Assembly: GCA_964584935.1 (NCBI GenBank)
Contig: CAZPBN010000013.1
Location: forward strand, 30,069 to 94,068
From: CAZPBN01 sp964584935
GTDB lineage: Bacteria; Acidobacteriota; Aminicenantia; Aminicenantales; Aminicenantaceae
Length of the DNA stretch: 64,000 bases
Reading direction: 5' to 3'
Positions 55,422 to 63,930 of this stretch are shown one piece after another (within the stretch, counting starts at the first letter, position 1; each line of letters starts with the position of its first letter). Position numbers and translations under genes: made by a program. The notes beneath the pieces are model-generated. The model worked only from the letters and a program-made list of their open reading frames with translations, ran no database searches and was not told where the DNA came from.

Positions 55422-57113
55422 ATGAAAGGACGACTGTTTATCATTTCTTTAATGATTCTTTTTATGTCCTGCACCCTAAACTCAGATCAATTAAGAACCC
55501 TTTCTGGAAATATCCAATATAAAGGAAATCAAAAAGGTCCGGTTCAAATCCGGCTGTACAAACTGAATGTATCTTCTCAAGGAAAGGTTGTCTCCTTAAG
55601 CAAAAGAGATATCTATGGAGCCAAAAATCCATTTAGAGAAATCACCCTGAAACATTCCTCAGTCTATGAGTTTTCCCAGCTTCCATCCGGTTACTACAGT
55701 GTTATAGCCTATATGGATTTGGATAAAGACCTGCAGCTTGATTTCAAACCCGTTGAACCAATGGGATGGTATGCTTCCCAGCCGGGCGCCAGATATTCTC
55801 CTGTGAACCTCACCAAAGAAAATAAATCAAATATCAACTGTCTTCTCCGCTGTCCTATCCCTTTTCCTAAAAAAGATATTCAAACAGAGCACGGAGCTTT
55901 GAAGTGGATCAAAGGACTTCCTGTTCTCCGGCTTCAGGGAACCGTTGAAAAGCGCGGTTATGCCCATGGATATCTTTTAGGAAGACAGATCATTGATTTT
56001 TTTGAATTTTATGTTATCGAAGATATCTGGCGGTCTGCCAAAAAGTACTCAGATATTTTTGTTCCATTTCTTCAAACACAGATCAGCCTGCCTCTGGAAT
56101 ACGAGAAAGAATCTCAAGCTCTCATTCAGGGGATGAAAGATTCTGGAATCGATATGGAAGTTGAATCTCTGGGGCGTGATTTCAATCAGACAGACTTACT
56201 GGCTATCAATGCCTATGTTGAGCGGAGAGCCGCCTTCCCGGTTTCATCTTCCTCTTTCTGCACCCAATTTGCTTTTTGGGGAGATTTCACTCAGGACAGC
56301 AAGCTCCTGGGAGGATTGGTGGCAGCCCGGAATATGGACGGAGAATGTGATGTGCGCAAAGTCACAGTCAGCCATTTCCTCATTTTTGCAGTGAAACCTT
56401 CCGAGCCCGGGCGCAAGCGCTGGATTTCCTTCATGTGGCCCGGATTCATAGGCACCATATCAGGAATCAACGAAGAAGGGCTATACAGTATGGAAAATGC
56501 GGGAGGAACCGGCCCTGGACCGGTGGTAGGAAATATCACTCCTTGCTCCTGGATTCAAAGAGATATCCTGGAACGAGGAGTCCAAAAATTCACTCCGGAG
56601 GAGATTCTCAAAGAGATGAGTCAATTTCAATGCAAAGGGGGAGGAATCACTGCTCCAGGTTCTATCATTCTCTGGGCTTTTCCTTTCAAAGGCAAAAAAA
56701 ACGCAGCTTTTGTTTATGAAGGAGACCGTTTCGGCGGAAAAATGCGCTGTCCTGAGGAAGTCCGGCCGGTTCATTCTCATAACATCATGGCTTCCAATCA
56801 TCATAAAGTTTATGGCTTCGATCCTGAAGAACCCTATTTTTCCTTTGGCAGAGGAGTTTCTTTTTCTTCCCTCTGGCGTTACGAGGCAGGGATGAACGAA
56901 TTGGAAGCTTTAGCACGCCAGAAGAAACCATTAGGAATACCTGAAGCCAAGAGGCTTCTTCAAATCGTTTCCCATGGAAGCACTGAATATTCGGTCATCT
57001 TTTCAGCCAATCAGATGCGCCTTTGGGTGGCTGTGGATGACCTTAAAACCAACATGTGGGATGCTCCCTATCTCGAATGGAAAGAATATGAGTTTGACCA
57101 ACTTTTTAAATAA
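55422..57113 (+). CDS. C45-like Ntn hydrolase / acyltransferase, probable lipoprotein
   Basis: A 563-residue exported protein. The N-terminus ends in FMSC, a likely lipobox (Cys17). Residues about 25-140 form a DUF2141/CarboxypepD-reg-like beta domain (FSQLPSGYYSVIAYMD). The rest resembles C45 peptidases and phospholipase B-like proteins: AHGYLLGRQI, then SSFCTQFAFWGD with the candidate nucleophile Cys280, AARNMDGE and MWPGFIGTISGINEEGL. In this family the Cys becomes N-terminal by self-cleavage. Substrates are amides or acyl groups. Monocistronic with AAGGAGG. Confidence 0.78.
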   Translation: MKGRLFIISLMILFMSCTLNSDQLRTLSGNIQYKGNQKGPVQIRLYKLNVSSQGKVVSLSKRDIYGAKNPFREITLKHSSVYEFSQLPSGYYSVIAYMDLDKDLQLDFKPVEPMGWYASQPGARYSPVNLTKENKSNINCLLRCPIPFPKKDIQTEHGALKWIKGLPVLRLQGTVEKRGYAHGYLLGRQIIDFFEFYVIEDIWRSAKKYSDIFVPFLQTQISLPLEYEKESQALIQGMKDSGIDMEVESLGRDFNQTDLLAINAYVERRAAFPVSSSSFCTQFAFWGDFTQDSKLLGGLVAARNMDGECDVRKVTVSHFLIFAVKPSEPGRKRWISFMWPGFIGTISGINEEGLYSMENAGGTGPGPVVGNITPCSWIQRDILERGVQKFTPEEILKEMSQFQCKGGGITAPGSIILWAFPFKGKKNAAFVYEGDRFGGKMRCPEEVRPVHSHNIMASNHHKVYGFDPEEPYFSFGRGVSFSSLWRYEAGMNELEALARQKKPLGIPEAKRLLQIVSHGSTEYSVIFSANQMRLWVAVDDLKTNMWDAPYLEWKEYEFDQLFK

Positions 57114-57192
57114 GGAGGCAGGATTAACTCTTTACTTAACTTATGTGGAAAAAAATACTGCTTCATCAGATTATCAATGGCCGGTTCTTTGA

Positions 57193-57498
57193 TTATCTAT
57201 GTTTGCGGCTTTTCCTGTGCCCTAGAATACCTCCGCTCAGGAACAAACCGGCACCGAGAACAAATCCAAAATTATACCAGCCTCCACTGTTATGAACTTC
57301 ATAAAAGCGCACGTTGGGTGTGAATAAAGAAACAATAAAAGTGATCGGTGCAAGCAAACCATGCCACAATCCTAGCCAGAATCCGGCAATCTCTCCTTCT
57401 TCATTGGGTTCTTTTTCAACCGTGTTTGGGCCGGGTAGGCAGCTTGTGAACATAAAAATAATGATGAGAACAATACTCAGAATCTTTAAGACTTTCAT
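57193..57498 (-). CDS. Small lipoprotein with membrane segments
   Basis: A 101-residue protein: a signal ending in FTSC (Cys20) gives a lipobox, then a Glu-rich segment and two hydrophobic stretches (about 42-60 and 75-92). The ATG has GAGGAGG. No function is known. It converges with the C45-like gene. Confidence 0.75.
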   Translation of the reverse strand: MKVLKILSIVLIIIFMFTSCLPGPNTVEKEPNEEGEIAGFWLGLWHGLLAPITFIVSLFTPNVRFYEVHNSGGWYNFGFVLGAGLFLSGGILGHRKSRKHR

Positions 57499-57763
57499 TT
57501 GAACCTCCTCATTCTATAGCATTGTATCAAATACAAGCCGAGAATACAGGGGATTTTCTATAGATGAACACTGTTTCTTTGATAGTTACAGTGAAAAACA
57601 TTACAGTTATTCATTCTTGAACGTTGACTGTATTTGATTTTTATGTGTAATATGACTTTGAAATTCAATTAAGAAATAGGAATTTGATGGAATTGAATAA
57701 GAGTTGTCCCTCAAAAAATATTTTCGCTGATACATCGATAATCCAAACAAAGGAGATAAAAAA

Positions 57764-59332
57764 ATGATCATGGATTCAAAATTAAAATCAAGATTCAAGC
57801 AATTTTCCCTTTTGATTTTTATAATTGGACTCGTTTTCCCTGGGATATCCCAGGCTCAAGTCAATCTTTCTCAACTGGACAGCTATTTTGAAACAGCCCG
57901 AAAGGAATGGAAAATTCCGGGTATGGCTGTTGCCATAGTCAAAGATGGGAAAGTGGTTTTAGCCAAAGGTTATGGAGTCAAAAATTTTTCAAAAAAGGAT
58001 AAAGTGGATGAGAAAACACTGTTTGCCATTGCTTCCAACACCAAGGCGTTCACTGCTGCTTCCCTGGCAATGCTGGTGGAAGAAGGAAAAATCCGCTGGG
58101 ATGACAAAGTCAGGCAATACCTTCCTTATTTTAAATTGTATGATCCCTATATGACTGAGGAAATGACTATCCGGGACCTGCTTTGCCACCGCAGCGGTCT
58201 GAGAACTTTTAGCGGAGACCTGCTCTGGTATGAAACCTCCTACAGTCCGGTGGATGTCATCAAACGAGCCAGATACTTGAAACCGGCTTTCAGCTTCCGG
58301 AGCGGATACGGGTATTCCAATATTATGTTTATGGCAGCCGGGGAAGTGGTTGCCAAAGCGTCCGGTCAATCCTGGGAAAATTTTGTTAAAGAAAAAATTT
58401 TCAAACCATTAGGAATGAAATCATCCAATATGGGTATCACTGAGTTAAAAAAACACACCAATATAGCTGAAGCCCATTATGTGTATCTTGACGGAAAAAC
58501 GCTATCAGTACCCTACACCACCTCAGATAATTGTGGAGCAGCGGGTTCCATCAATTCCAATGTCATTGAAATGGCTCAGTGGCTCAAAATGCTGTTGAAT
58601 GAAGGAGTTTATGATAACCAGCGTCTGTTGAGTGAAGACAGTATATGGGAGATGTGGTCGTCTCATACAGTGAACCGGGTCTATCCATCTAGCAAGAAGT
58701 TATTTCCCAAAACCCATTTCAGAAGCTATGGCCTGGGATGGGGATTGATGGATTATCATGGTTATAAAATAATAAGCCATGGCGGGGGATTGGACGGAAT
58801 GATATCTCGGGTGGCATTGGTTCCGGAAATTAACCTGGGTCTGGTGATTCTAACCAACAGCATCAACAGTTTACCACCGGCTTTAACCTATAAGATCATC
58901 GATACCTATCTGGGAGTCGAAAGCAAAGACTGGAGCCGCATCTATCTGGATCAATACCGGGAATCGGTCGAAAAAGAGATGGAGCAGGGACTCGCTATCA
59001 CAAAAAAGCAGGGGAAAGACACTCATTTCCAGGTGAAACTCAAAGATTATACCGGTCTATACAGGAGCCCCATGTATGGTGATGCCAAAGTGAGCATTGA
59101 AAAAGAACAGTTGGTCCTTGAGCTTTTGCCCGCGCCTGTGTTCATCTCAGATCTGACTCATTGGCATTATGATACCTTTGTATTGAAATTCAGAAACTTT
59201 TTCTGTTTTGTTCCCCATGGCACAGGCACTGTGCGGTTTATTCGTGATAAGCAGGGAAACGTCACTGAGATGAGATTGGATGTCCCCAACAGGGATTTAT
59301 GGTTTGATGAACCAGAATTCAAGAAGAAATAA
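57764..59332 (+). CDS. Serine hydrolase, beta-lactamase family, with C-terminal DUF3471-like domain
   Basis: A 522-residue exported protein. Signal peptide about 1-31 (ends ISQAQ). S91-N-T-K94 is the SxxK nucleophile, YSN is in YGYSNIMF and HGGG is in SHGGGLDGM. The extra C-terminal domain (about 400-522) resembles DUF3471. It shares the serine position and layout with the protein at 43942 but is longer. The substrate is likely a D-amino-acid peptide or ester. Start has AAAGGAG. Confidence 0.87.
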   Translation: MIMDSKLKSRFKQFSLLIFIIGLVFPGISQAQVNLSQLDSYFETARKEWKIPGMAVAIVKDGKVVLAKGYGVKNFSKKDKVDEKTLFAIASNTKAFTAASLAMLVEEGKIRWDDKVRQYLPYFKLYDPYMTEEMTIRDLLCHRSGLRTFSGDLLWYETSYSPVDVIKRARYLKPAFSFRSGYGYSNIMFMAAGEVVAKASGQSWENFVKEKIFKPLGMKSSNMGITELKKHTNIAEAHYVYLDGKTLSVPYTTSDNCGAAGSINSNVIEMAQWLKMLLNEGVYDNQRLLSEDSIWEMWSSHTVNRVYPSSKKLFPKTHFRSYGLGWGLMDYHGYKIISHGGGLDGMISRVALVPEINLGLVILTNSINSLPPALTYKIIDTYLGVESKDWSRIYLDQYRESVEKEMEQGLAITKKQGKDTHFQVKLKDYTGLYRSPMYGDAKVSIEKEQLVLELLPAPVFISDLTHWHYDTFVLKFRNFFCFVPHGTGTVRFIRDKQGNVTEMRLDVPNRDLWFDEPEFKKK

Positions 59333-59392
59333 TGAGGTCAAATCTTTAACAGAGTAATATTGTTGGAATATGGAGTGATATTTTAAAGATAA

Positions 59393-59554
59393 GTACCTTT
59401 TCAAGTTAAAAAACTGGAAAACTGTGAGGAAGCCAAAAAATCAGGAAGTCCATTTGGAACATTTGGAGTTTATCACAACAGTGAGTTTAAAATTCATGAG
59501 CTAATGACTGAGAAGAGATTTGGCGCATTTCTTGACAATGTTTTAAAGCCATAA
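59393..59554 (+). pseudogene. Decayed C-terminal fragment, YoaP-like
   Basis: Open frame of 53 codons with no start, ending GTFGVYHNSEFKIHELMTEKRFGAFLDNVLKP. The pattern FGVYxNxEFxxHELMTEKxF is that of the YoaP-like C-terminal domain of GNAT-type acetyltransferases. The body of the gene is gone, so this is a relic. Confidence 0.45.
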
Positions 59555-59595
59555 TGAAATTCTCTCCTATTGAAATCTCCTAAGGCTTCCCTCAT

Positions 59596-59814
59596 ATGGG
59601 AAAAATATTCCATACCATAGCAATTCCAAATAATTGTCTGGTTCAATATTTATTAAAATTGGGGGTTGTGTGTCATACAATTTTGCACTATCTTTGTTCT
59701 GTCAATAAAAAGAAGGATCAACTTCCTGAAGCCGGAGCAATCCTTTATGTGATGCCCATGATGATTGAGGATGGAACCGGTTCACCAGCTCGTGTTTTTG
59801 CTATTCTGCCATAA
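59596..59814 (+). pseudogene. Decayed C-terminal fragment, cyclase (kynurenine formamidase-like) family
   Basis: The last part, LPEAGAILYVMPMMIEDGTGSPARVFAIL split around its middle, matches the end of cyclase-family proteins (a Leu-Pro, then a strand, then GxGxPARVxA). The first 40 codons do not fit this family and no ribosome site is seen. So only the 3' end of the gene remains, from about 59700. Confidence 0.45.
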
Positions 59815-59829
59815 GGCCATAAGCCAAGA

Positions 59830-59981
59830 TATATCTTTTATTTCATAATAACCAGAGAAACGAAGTTATTGTGGATGCTGAATCGGGAAAAGCAACCTGG
59901 TATAATTTTTCACATCAGTTATCAGGAGGATTATCCGGAAATCAGATGTCGAAGCTGGCAAAGGATTTGCTGAAAAAATAG
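59830..59981 (+). pseudogene. Decayed C-terminal fragment, unrecognised
   Basis: Open frame ending in NEVIVDAESGKATWYNFSHQ, then LAKDLLKK and TAG. It reads like real protein, but has no start and no family I recognise. Confidence 0.35.
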
Positions 59982-60068
59982 CCTGACAAATAATAGTGGG
60001 AAAGAAAGTCTCCCGGGCAAGGCTAATGAATTAGGAATATGAAAAGCCTCGCAGAGAGTTCTTCCTTT

Positions 60069-60233
60069 TCACCTGTGGAGCTTTGTGTTGATAAGACGAT
60101 TGAGGCTGATTCCTTGTTCCCTTGCTTCAATTGTTAAATTCCGGTGAAGTTCAGGAGTGATTCTCACCATAAATTTTCCGCTGAACTTACGGCAGGTAAG
60201 AGGCTCAGGAGGAGATTCACCCCGATCGTTCAT
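60069..60233 (-). pseudogene. HicB-like antitoxin, C-terminal part only
   Basis: A 54-codon frame: GRKFSGKF-like CRKFSGKFMVRITPELHRNL, then EAREQGISLNRLINTKL. This is the ribbon-helix-helix DNA-binding end of HicB antitoxins. The N-terminal RNase-H-like domain that binds HicA is missing: the frame stops 24 nt upstream of the ATG, and no HicA gene is nearby. So it is a relic or a solitary DNA-binding piece. Confidence 0.65.
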
Positions 60234-60513
60234 AAAGCAAATTTTATTAGTCTCTCACTTTTTACCTTCTTTGCTTATTGACTAAAATTGATTATTAAAG
60301 ATATGATTGAAAAAGTACTATTAAAGAATTTTATATCCTTGGCTTCAAACATCCCGGAAGTCAAGAAAAATTGGGATGCCTTAGCATCAATGTGAGAACA
60401 ATTGGGAATGAAACCTTTTTCCATTGAATTGCGTCTTAACTGGTAAAAATAAAAATGAATTCAAAAAAAACAACTTCCTGCGTATGTAATAATTTAGAGA
60501 AAAGGAGATAAAA
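60234..60513. other. Intergenic, nothing recognised
   Basis: 280 nt of AT-rich sequence ending in AAAGGAG before the next gene. No gene or RNA is visible. Confidence 0.4.
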
Positions 60514-62256
60514 ATGAAAATGATGGCACTAAAAAATAGAGTAATATGGATTATTCTTTGTGCTTTGATACTGGTTCCACAGATACAAGCCCAGGGACCA
60601 CTGGTTTCCTACTACTATCATCCGGCTGCGGAACTTAATTTTGCAGAATGTTATGTTTATATGGAAGGGGGTACCCGCCGAAAAATTCGTTTCTTACCGG
60701 TTATTAGTATGAACTTTCAGAGAGCGCCCTTGGGGATTCAGAACTATCAGAAGGACATTGACATCCGGGGACAACTGGTTTTTACGGGAAGCGGAATCAT
60801 TCTGGATGAAAAGCGTAATGATTACAGAGGTAGAAAAGAAAATTACACTATGGGAGAGATTGATGTTTTAGAAAAGATTGTTCTTTTCTCAATCCAATGT
60901 AAGGATTCTCTGAAAAAACAATATGAAGAAAAGGTTTCCTTGGAATATCGGATTGCGGAAGCAGAAAAAAGAGGAGCGGCTGCTGTTGTTCTCTTTTCAC
61001 GAAAAGAGGATTATCCTTTTCTTTATGTTCAATATAACAGCGAGGAACATATTCCTCGGATACCGGTCATCACCATTACCAAATCATCCTTTTGCCAGAT
61101 CATGACAAGCACAGGAAAAAACGGAGAATCTATTCTTGAAGATTGGGAAAAAGAGGGGAAACTTCCCCTATCCCAAGTCCTTATATCTAAGCTCTCCTTA
61201 AAGATCAAAGGAGATTTTGGACGTATAGAGAATGACCATTTTTTGTTTTGCTTCCGGGAAAATTACATTCCCAGAGAGCAGATGACAATGTTGGTGGAAC
61301 TCAATGAAAAGGCAGTCCAGTTCATATTCAATTATTTCAGTCCTATGGAAAAGCCCGTATGGAAGAAAAAAATGAATGTCTATTTCCGGGATTATGATTC
61401 CAAGCTCTTTTACACCCATCACTGGGGCCGGGGACTGGCGAGTCATGAAGGAGTGTTCATGGTCCATCAGGGAGAAATTCCTGATTTTGGCCTGGCTGTT
61501 CATGAGAACACTCACTTGTATACTGATGAAAATTGGGGAGAGGAGACCAGTTCATTCATGTCCGAAGGGATTGCCAAGCATCTCGAAGCCCTGGCAGAAG
61601 ATAAAAACAAGAATCATCTGGCTGTCATAGAATTTCTTAAAAACCAGGAGCTTTTCCCCCTGGAGGAACTTCTCATCCACCAGATCGGTATGACTGGGAT
61701 GAAAACAACGGTGGGTTATCCGGCAGCAGGTTCGTTTGCAGGATTTCTTATCAATTCTTATGGCAAGGAGAAGTTCAGAAAAGCCTACATACTGGAAGGG
61801 CGATCAAGGGAGGAGAAAGACAAGAAAAACACCTGGCAGGAAGTGTATGAAAAGGACATCCAAACTTTGGAATCTCAGTGGCTGAAATGGTTGGTGGATG
61901 AGTATCCGGTTGAGAAAAATTTACTCCAAAAGCATTTTGAACGAATCAAAGGATTGAGACAAAAGAATAAAGAAATGGAAGCCCTGAAACCCAAACCAGA
62001 TGATTTTTTCCTTTACGAAGGAACCTATATCTGGAGGGAAATGGATAAAGAATTCAGCATTGAAATCGATGGAGAAGCTTTATTCATGAAGATTCGCGGG
62101 ATGCCCGATATGAACGCCCGGTTGATTCCTGTGGAGAAACATGGATTCCGTTTGGAGGGCGGTCCGGCAAGCGGTCAAACGATGATATTTCATATGGATG
62201 AGAAGGGAAAAGTGATCAAAGCGACTATGGGGGATTTTGAATTCATCCGGAAATAA
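60514..62256 (+). CDS. Exported HExxH metallopeptidase with PA-like insert
   Basis: A 580-residue exported protein, signal peptide about 1-26 (ends IQAQG). Residues about 85-200 resemble a protease-associated (PA) domain (KRGAAAVVLFSRK, IPVITITK). The zinc site HENTH is at 330-334, with the third-ligand candidate Glu351 in SEGIAKH, a gluzincin arrangement (16 residues between, near the 18 of M1 enzymes). The C-terminal 100 residues form a beta-rich domain. I do not know the family name. Start has AAAGGAG. Confidence 0.75.
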   Translation: MKMMALKNRVIWIILCALILVPQIQAQGPLVSYYYHPAAELNFAECYVYMEGGTRRKIRFLPVISMNFQRAPLGIQNYQKDIDIRGQLVFTGSGIILDEKRNDYRGRKENYTMGEIDVLEKIVLFSIQCKDSLKKQYEEKVSLEYRIAEAEKRGAAAVVLFSRKEDYPFLYVQYNSEEHIPRIPVITITKSSFCQIMTSTGKNGESILEDWEKEGKLPLSQVLISKLSLKIKGDFGRIENDHFLFCFRENYIPREQMTMLVELNEKAVQFIFNYFSPMEKPVWKKKMNVYFRDYDSKLFYTHHWGRGLASHEGVFMVHQGEIPDFGLAVHENTHLYTDENWGEETSSFMSEGIAKHLEALAEDKNKNHLAVIEFLKNQELFPLEELLIHQIGMTGMKTTVGYPAAGSFAGFLINSYGKEKFRKAYILEGRSREEKDKKNTWQEVYEKDIQTLESQWLKWLVDEYPVEKNLLQKHFERIKGLRQKNKEMEALKPKPDDFFLYEGTYIWREMDKEFSIEIDGEALFMKIRGMPDMNARLIPVEKHGFRLEGGPASGQTMIFHMDEKGKVIKATMGDFEFIRK

Positions 62257-62267
62257 AAATTTGTATT

Positions 62268-62528
62268 CTAAGCCTTTATGACCTCTTCATATTCGGGAAA
62301 ATAATAACTAATAATTTTCAAATCGAACTCTGAAAGGATGGATTCTTTAGATTCCCTCTCCTGAAGAAACTCAAAAGACTTTTTTATCAGTTCTTCTTTA
62401 GGAATTTTGCCTTCAGTTAACTTCTGGTAGTAATCATCATCCAAATTCACTGTGTGTTCTGATACACTGCCTTCTTCTTGCACTGTTACCAGAAACTCCT
62501 GCTCATTTTTCTTTGTGATTTTAATCAT
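62268..62528 (-). CDS. Small hypothetical protein
   Basis: An 86-residue protein: a beta-hairpin start (EFLVTVQEEGSVSEHTVNLDDDYYQKLT), then helices (FLQERESKESIL) and FDLKIISYYFPEYEEVI. This pattern recurs in short uncharacterised proteins of many bacteria. The ATG has AAAGGAGG. It converges with the metallopeptidase gene, with only 11 nt between stops. Confidence 0.7.
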   Translation of the reverse strand: MIKITKKNEQEFLVTVQEEGSVSEHTVNLDDDYYQKLTEGKIPKEELIKKSFEFLQERESKESILSEFDLKIISYYFPEYEEVIKA

Positions 62529-62659
62529 TTCATCCTCCTTTAAAACAGACGTTTATCTTGAATTTTTCATTACTCCATTTTATGACCATTTCTTATAGGT
62601 TTCAAGGAATTGAAATTTTCTCTATTTTTTGAAATTAAGAGTTTTCAGCTTGAATACAA

Positions 62660-62830
62660 TACTCTTGGAATACTCGAATACTCAGCTTGGCTGATTTATC
62701 GTAAAGAAAATAAAAGAATTACAAAATAGCCTTCAGGGGAAGAAAATTCTTAAAATCAATATATTAAGGGAAAAATAGATTTTAAGATTTTAGGGCGATA
62801 TTGATAGATTGACAGATCCTTTTTCAATAT
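62660..62830 (+). repeat. Dispersed AGCTTGGCTGA-type repeat, second copy
   Basis: Homologous to the minus strand of 53807-53960, with AGCTTGGCTGATTTA at 62684-62698, TAAAGAAAATAAAA and GCCTTCAGGGG. It fills most of the gap before the nucleotidyltransferase module. Confidence 0.6.
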
Positions 62831-62945
62831 ATGTGTTTTTACTGGCTGTAAGTAAGCATCTTAATTTCCGTGATAGTATCAAAACCAGCCAGGCAAGCTG
62901 GAAGTTGATGTTGGTTAAGAATCGTTTTTCTGATAAAATTAAAAA

Positions 62946-63152
62946 ATGAAAACAAAGCAAACAAAAAACAAAGAAATTCTCGTTTTGGATGAACATGATG
63001 AAGATAAAGAAATTGAATTTGAACTGAATTATCTAGCCTCGTTAACCATTAATGAGAGGATTTCTTTAATGGAAAATAAAAGTAAAGAAATGAAATCAAT
63101 CCTGATAAAAAATGGACACAGAAAAACTACTCAAGTCATTAAAAGAAAATAA
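62946..63152 (+). CDS. Small protein of a nucleotidyltransferase module
   Basis: A 68-residue, Lys/Glu-rich protein with a central helix (LASLTINERISLMENKSKEM). It overlaps the nucleotidyltransferase by 41 nt. Its layout matches the small first proteins of such pairs, likely antitoxin-like; the decayed gene at 43633 belongs to the same kind. No Shine-Dalgarno is clear. Confidence 0.6.
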   Translation: MKTKQTKNKEILVLDEHDEDKEIEFELNYLASLTINERISLMENKSKEMKSILIKNGHRKTTQVIKRK

Positions 63153-63552
63153 CGTTGATTTTATCGTTATCGGTGCAAGCGCTTTCCCTGTATACGGATA
63201 TGCGAGAGCTACTCTTGATATAGATATATTTGTGAGACCCATTTTAGAAAACATAAAAAAAATCACAAAAGCATTAGAACGATTTGGATATGACATTAAA
63301 GATCTAACCTATGATGATTTATTGACAAAAAAAGTATTAATCCGCCAATACTTGGTTGAGGCAGACATTCATCCCTTTGTTAAAGGAGTAACATTTGAAG
63401 AGGTCTGGAAGAATAAGATCAAGGCTGAGTACGGCAGCACTGAAGTCTATTTCCCTTCATTAGAAGATATGATAAAGATGAAAAAGGCAGCAGGAAGAGC
63501 AAAGGATCTGGAAGATCTCAAGTATTTAGAAAGAATAAAAAATAAGAAATAG
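63112..63552 (+). CDS. Nucleotidyltransferase-fold protein (DUF6036-like)
   Basis: A 146-residue protein with the nucleotidyltransferase beta fold: VIGASAFPVYGYARATLDIDIFV gives the GA/S motif and the metal-binding DxD (D-I-D). The helical part follows, ending LKYLERIKNKK. Such proteins pair with a small upstream gene in toxin-antitoxin-like or orphan modules; the modified target is unknown. Confidence 0.8.
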   Translation: MDTEKLLKSLKENNVDFIVIGASAFPVYGYARATLDIDIFVRPILENIKKITKALERFGYDIKDLTYDDLLTKKVLIRQYLVEADIHPFVKGVTFEEVWKNKIKAEYGSTEVYFPSLEDMIKMKKAAGRAKDLEDLKYLERIKNKK

Positions 63553-63616
63553 TTGGTATTCTAGAAGTATGGATTCTTTCTGTTTATATAAAAGCCGCTT
63601 TTCTGCCTGTTATAAC

Positions 63617-63657
63617 ATAAATCCTCTTAGAATCAATTTTATGGCTGAAAAATCCAT
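63617..63657 (+). repeat. Dispersed 41-bp repeat, copy 2
   Basis: Partner of 53721-53761 (minus) with four mismatches. It lies just after the nucleotidyltransferase gene. Confidence 0.65.
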
Positions 63658-63794
63658 TTTACTTGAAATTTTTCTTAACGATCCGATATTGAAGAAGCAT
63701 ATCCAAAACCGCTGTGAATTGGCAGTCAGGCAAATTGATTCGTCAAACCGCGGATTTTCCACAGCATGTAGCGCCCGATCGCTCGATCCCTGAA

Positions 63795-63930
63795 CGGGCT
63801 ATATTAAGTAGGGTCCAATCCGTATGCCGTGAATATTGTATGGCTTACCGGTTAAAGTCCGGTAGTGGGAATTAGCAGTTCACCCACTTAGTAGGAGGAA
63901 GGTGTTAATGGAATTCCCCTAAAAAAAAGG
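63795..63930 (+). ncRNA. Structured element, possibly the 5' end of a group II intron
   Basis: Two neighbouring hairpins: ACCGG/CCGGT around TTAAAGT (about 63848-63864), and AGTGGG/CCCACT with a 13-nt loop (about 63863-63889), followed by AGGTGTTAATGG. This resembles the domain I start of some bacterial group II introns, but I recall no exact match, and the window ends before any reverse transcriptase. Confidence 0.35.

Noticed and set aside
63569..63793. A 74-codon frame and the similar one at 53525-53803 (minus)
   Set aside because: Their similarity is confined to the 41-bp repeat and the changes alter residues freely, so they look non-coding.
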